This document shows, piece by piece, positions 5,850 to 6,035 of a DNA stretch of 6,035 nucleotides (the first letter of the stretch is position 1; each line of letters begins with the position of its first letter). Both the position numbers and the translations under genes were made by a program. The notes beneath the pieces were generated by a model. That model saw only the letters and a program-made list of their open reading frames with translations, had not been told where the DNA came from and searched no databases. This DNA comes from Gemmatimonadota bacterium (GTDB lineage Bacteria; Gemmatimonadota; Gemmatimonadetes; Gemmatimonadales; Gemmatimonadaceae), in NCBI GenBank assembly GCA_947475795.1, contig CANJOX010000209.1:1-6035 (forward strand), given 5' to 3'.

Positions 5850-6035
5850 TTACTCCATGCCGTCGGGACTTTCCAGCAGGCGTTCCTGCAAGCGGGTGCG
5901 GTCGTCGAGGCGGTTGGACATCGTTTCACACAGCCGCATCACGTTGCGGTCGGCCAGCGTGTAATGCACGTACAACCCGTTCTTCCGTCGCCGCACGAAT
6001 CCATGCTGGTGCAGCACCTGTAGATGCTTCGACAC
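5850..6035 (-). CDS. ArsR-type winged-helix transcriptional regulator (partial, N-terminus beyond window)
   Basis: The last 61 residues are visible; the gene enters from the right edge. The segment opens with the DNA-recognition helix 'VSKHLQVLHQHG' (1-12) and continues with the beta-wing 'VRRRKNGLYVHYTL' (14-27), the standard ArsR/SmtB pattern. A C-terminal helix follows (about 28-54), ending in an acidic tail 'SPDGME'. The GTG at the edge is read as an internal valine, because this recognition helix normally has about 45 residues before it. ArsR proteins are dimeric repressors released by metals, persulfides or other signals. No cysteine pair is visible except C36 in the final helix, and the sensing residues may lie in the missing part. 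Because it is 10 bp ahead of the beta-CASP gene, control of that gene is likely. Confidence 0.85.
   Translation of the reverse strand: MSKHLQVLHQHGFVRRRKNGLYVHYTLADRNVMRLCETMSNRLDDRTRLQERLLESPDGME
5853..5856 (-). promoter_or_regulatory. Probable Shine-Dalgarno GGAG for the beta-CASP gene
   Basis: GGAG on the minus strand is immediately followed by the TAA stop (5852-5850) of the regulator gene and lies 13 nt before ATG 5839. A ribosome ending on the regulator would cover it, so the genes may be translationally coupled. The long spacing makes the assignment tentative; ATG 5833 would be 19 nt away, which favours 5839. Confidence 0.45.

Noticed and set aside
5840..5929. N-terminal extension of the beta-CASP protein up to 5929.
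   Set aside because: The extra 30 residues lie within the coding region of the ArsR-type regulator in another frame and match nothing in the family. The beta-CASP fold begins at 'MQIEFSGA'.

Overview
The window looks like chromosomal DNA from a high-GC, diderm (outer-membrane) bacterium. My best guess is the phylum Gemmatimonadota. The reasons are the strong G/C third-position bias, a lipoprotein built from repeated Ig-like modules with a Gly-x-Trp-x-Leu-Gly-Thr signature, and a tandem M16 peptidase pair of the style I associate with that phylum. This is family recollection, not a database result. I see no mobile element, CRISPR array, tRNA or rRNA.

Layout from left to right. (1) Positions 1-1670, minus strand: two M16 (pitrilysin-type) zinc peptidase genes joined by a 4-bp GTGA stop/start overlap. 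The upstream gene (378-1670) keeps the complete HxxEH...E zinc site. The downstream gene (1-381, cut by the window edge) has all three HxxEH ligand/catalytic positions replaced (Q, T, R), so the pair reads as an active plus an inactive subunit. (2) Positions 1671-1810: a divergent intergenic region with no recognisable Shine-Dalgarno sequence before either flanking gene. (3) Positions 1811-3655, plus strand: a 614-residue secreted lipoprotein with three tandem bacterial Ig-like domains followed by a leishmanolysin-like (M8-type) metalloprotease domain. (4) Positions 3656-3692: a short convergent gap whose edge carries a 9-bp GC hairpin that may end transcription from both sides. (5) Positions 3693-6035, minus strand: a likely transcription unit in the order ArsR-type winged-helix regulator (3' part only, entering from the right edge), beta-CASP metallo-beta-lactamase ribonuclease with every catalytic motif present, then a membrane-anchored YdcF/SanA/ElyC-type DUF218 protein.

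How the genes may work together. The M16 pair lacks signal peptides and probably forms a cytoplasmic heterodimeric processing or oligopeptide-degrading peptidase. The BIg-M8 lipoprotein would sit on the outer membrane. The ArsR regulator lies only 10 bp ahead of the RNase gene, so the two are probably co-transcribed; the regulator may control the nuclease gene, its own gene, or other targets. I did not find a clearly undescribed system. The more interesting points are the catalytic/non-catalytic M16 pairing, the BIg-M8 fusion, the ArsR/beta-CASP coupling, and a perfect 18-bp palindrome just inside the lipoprotein gene.
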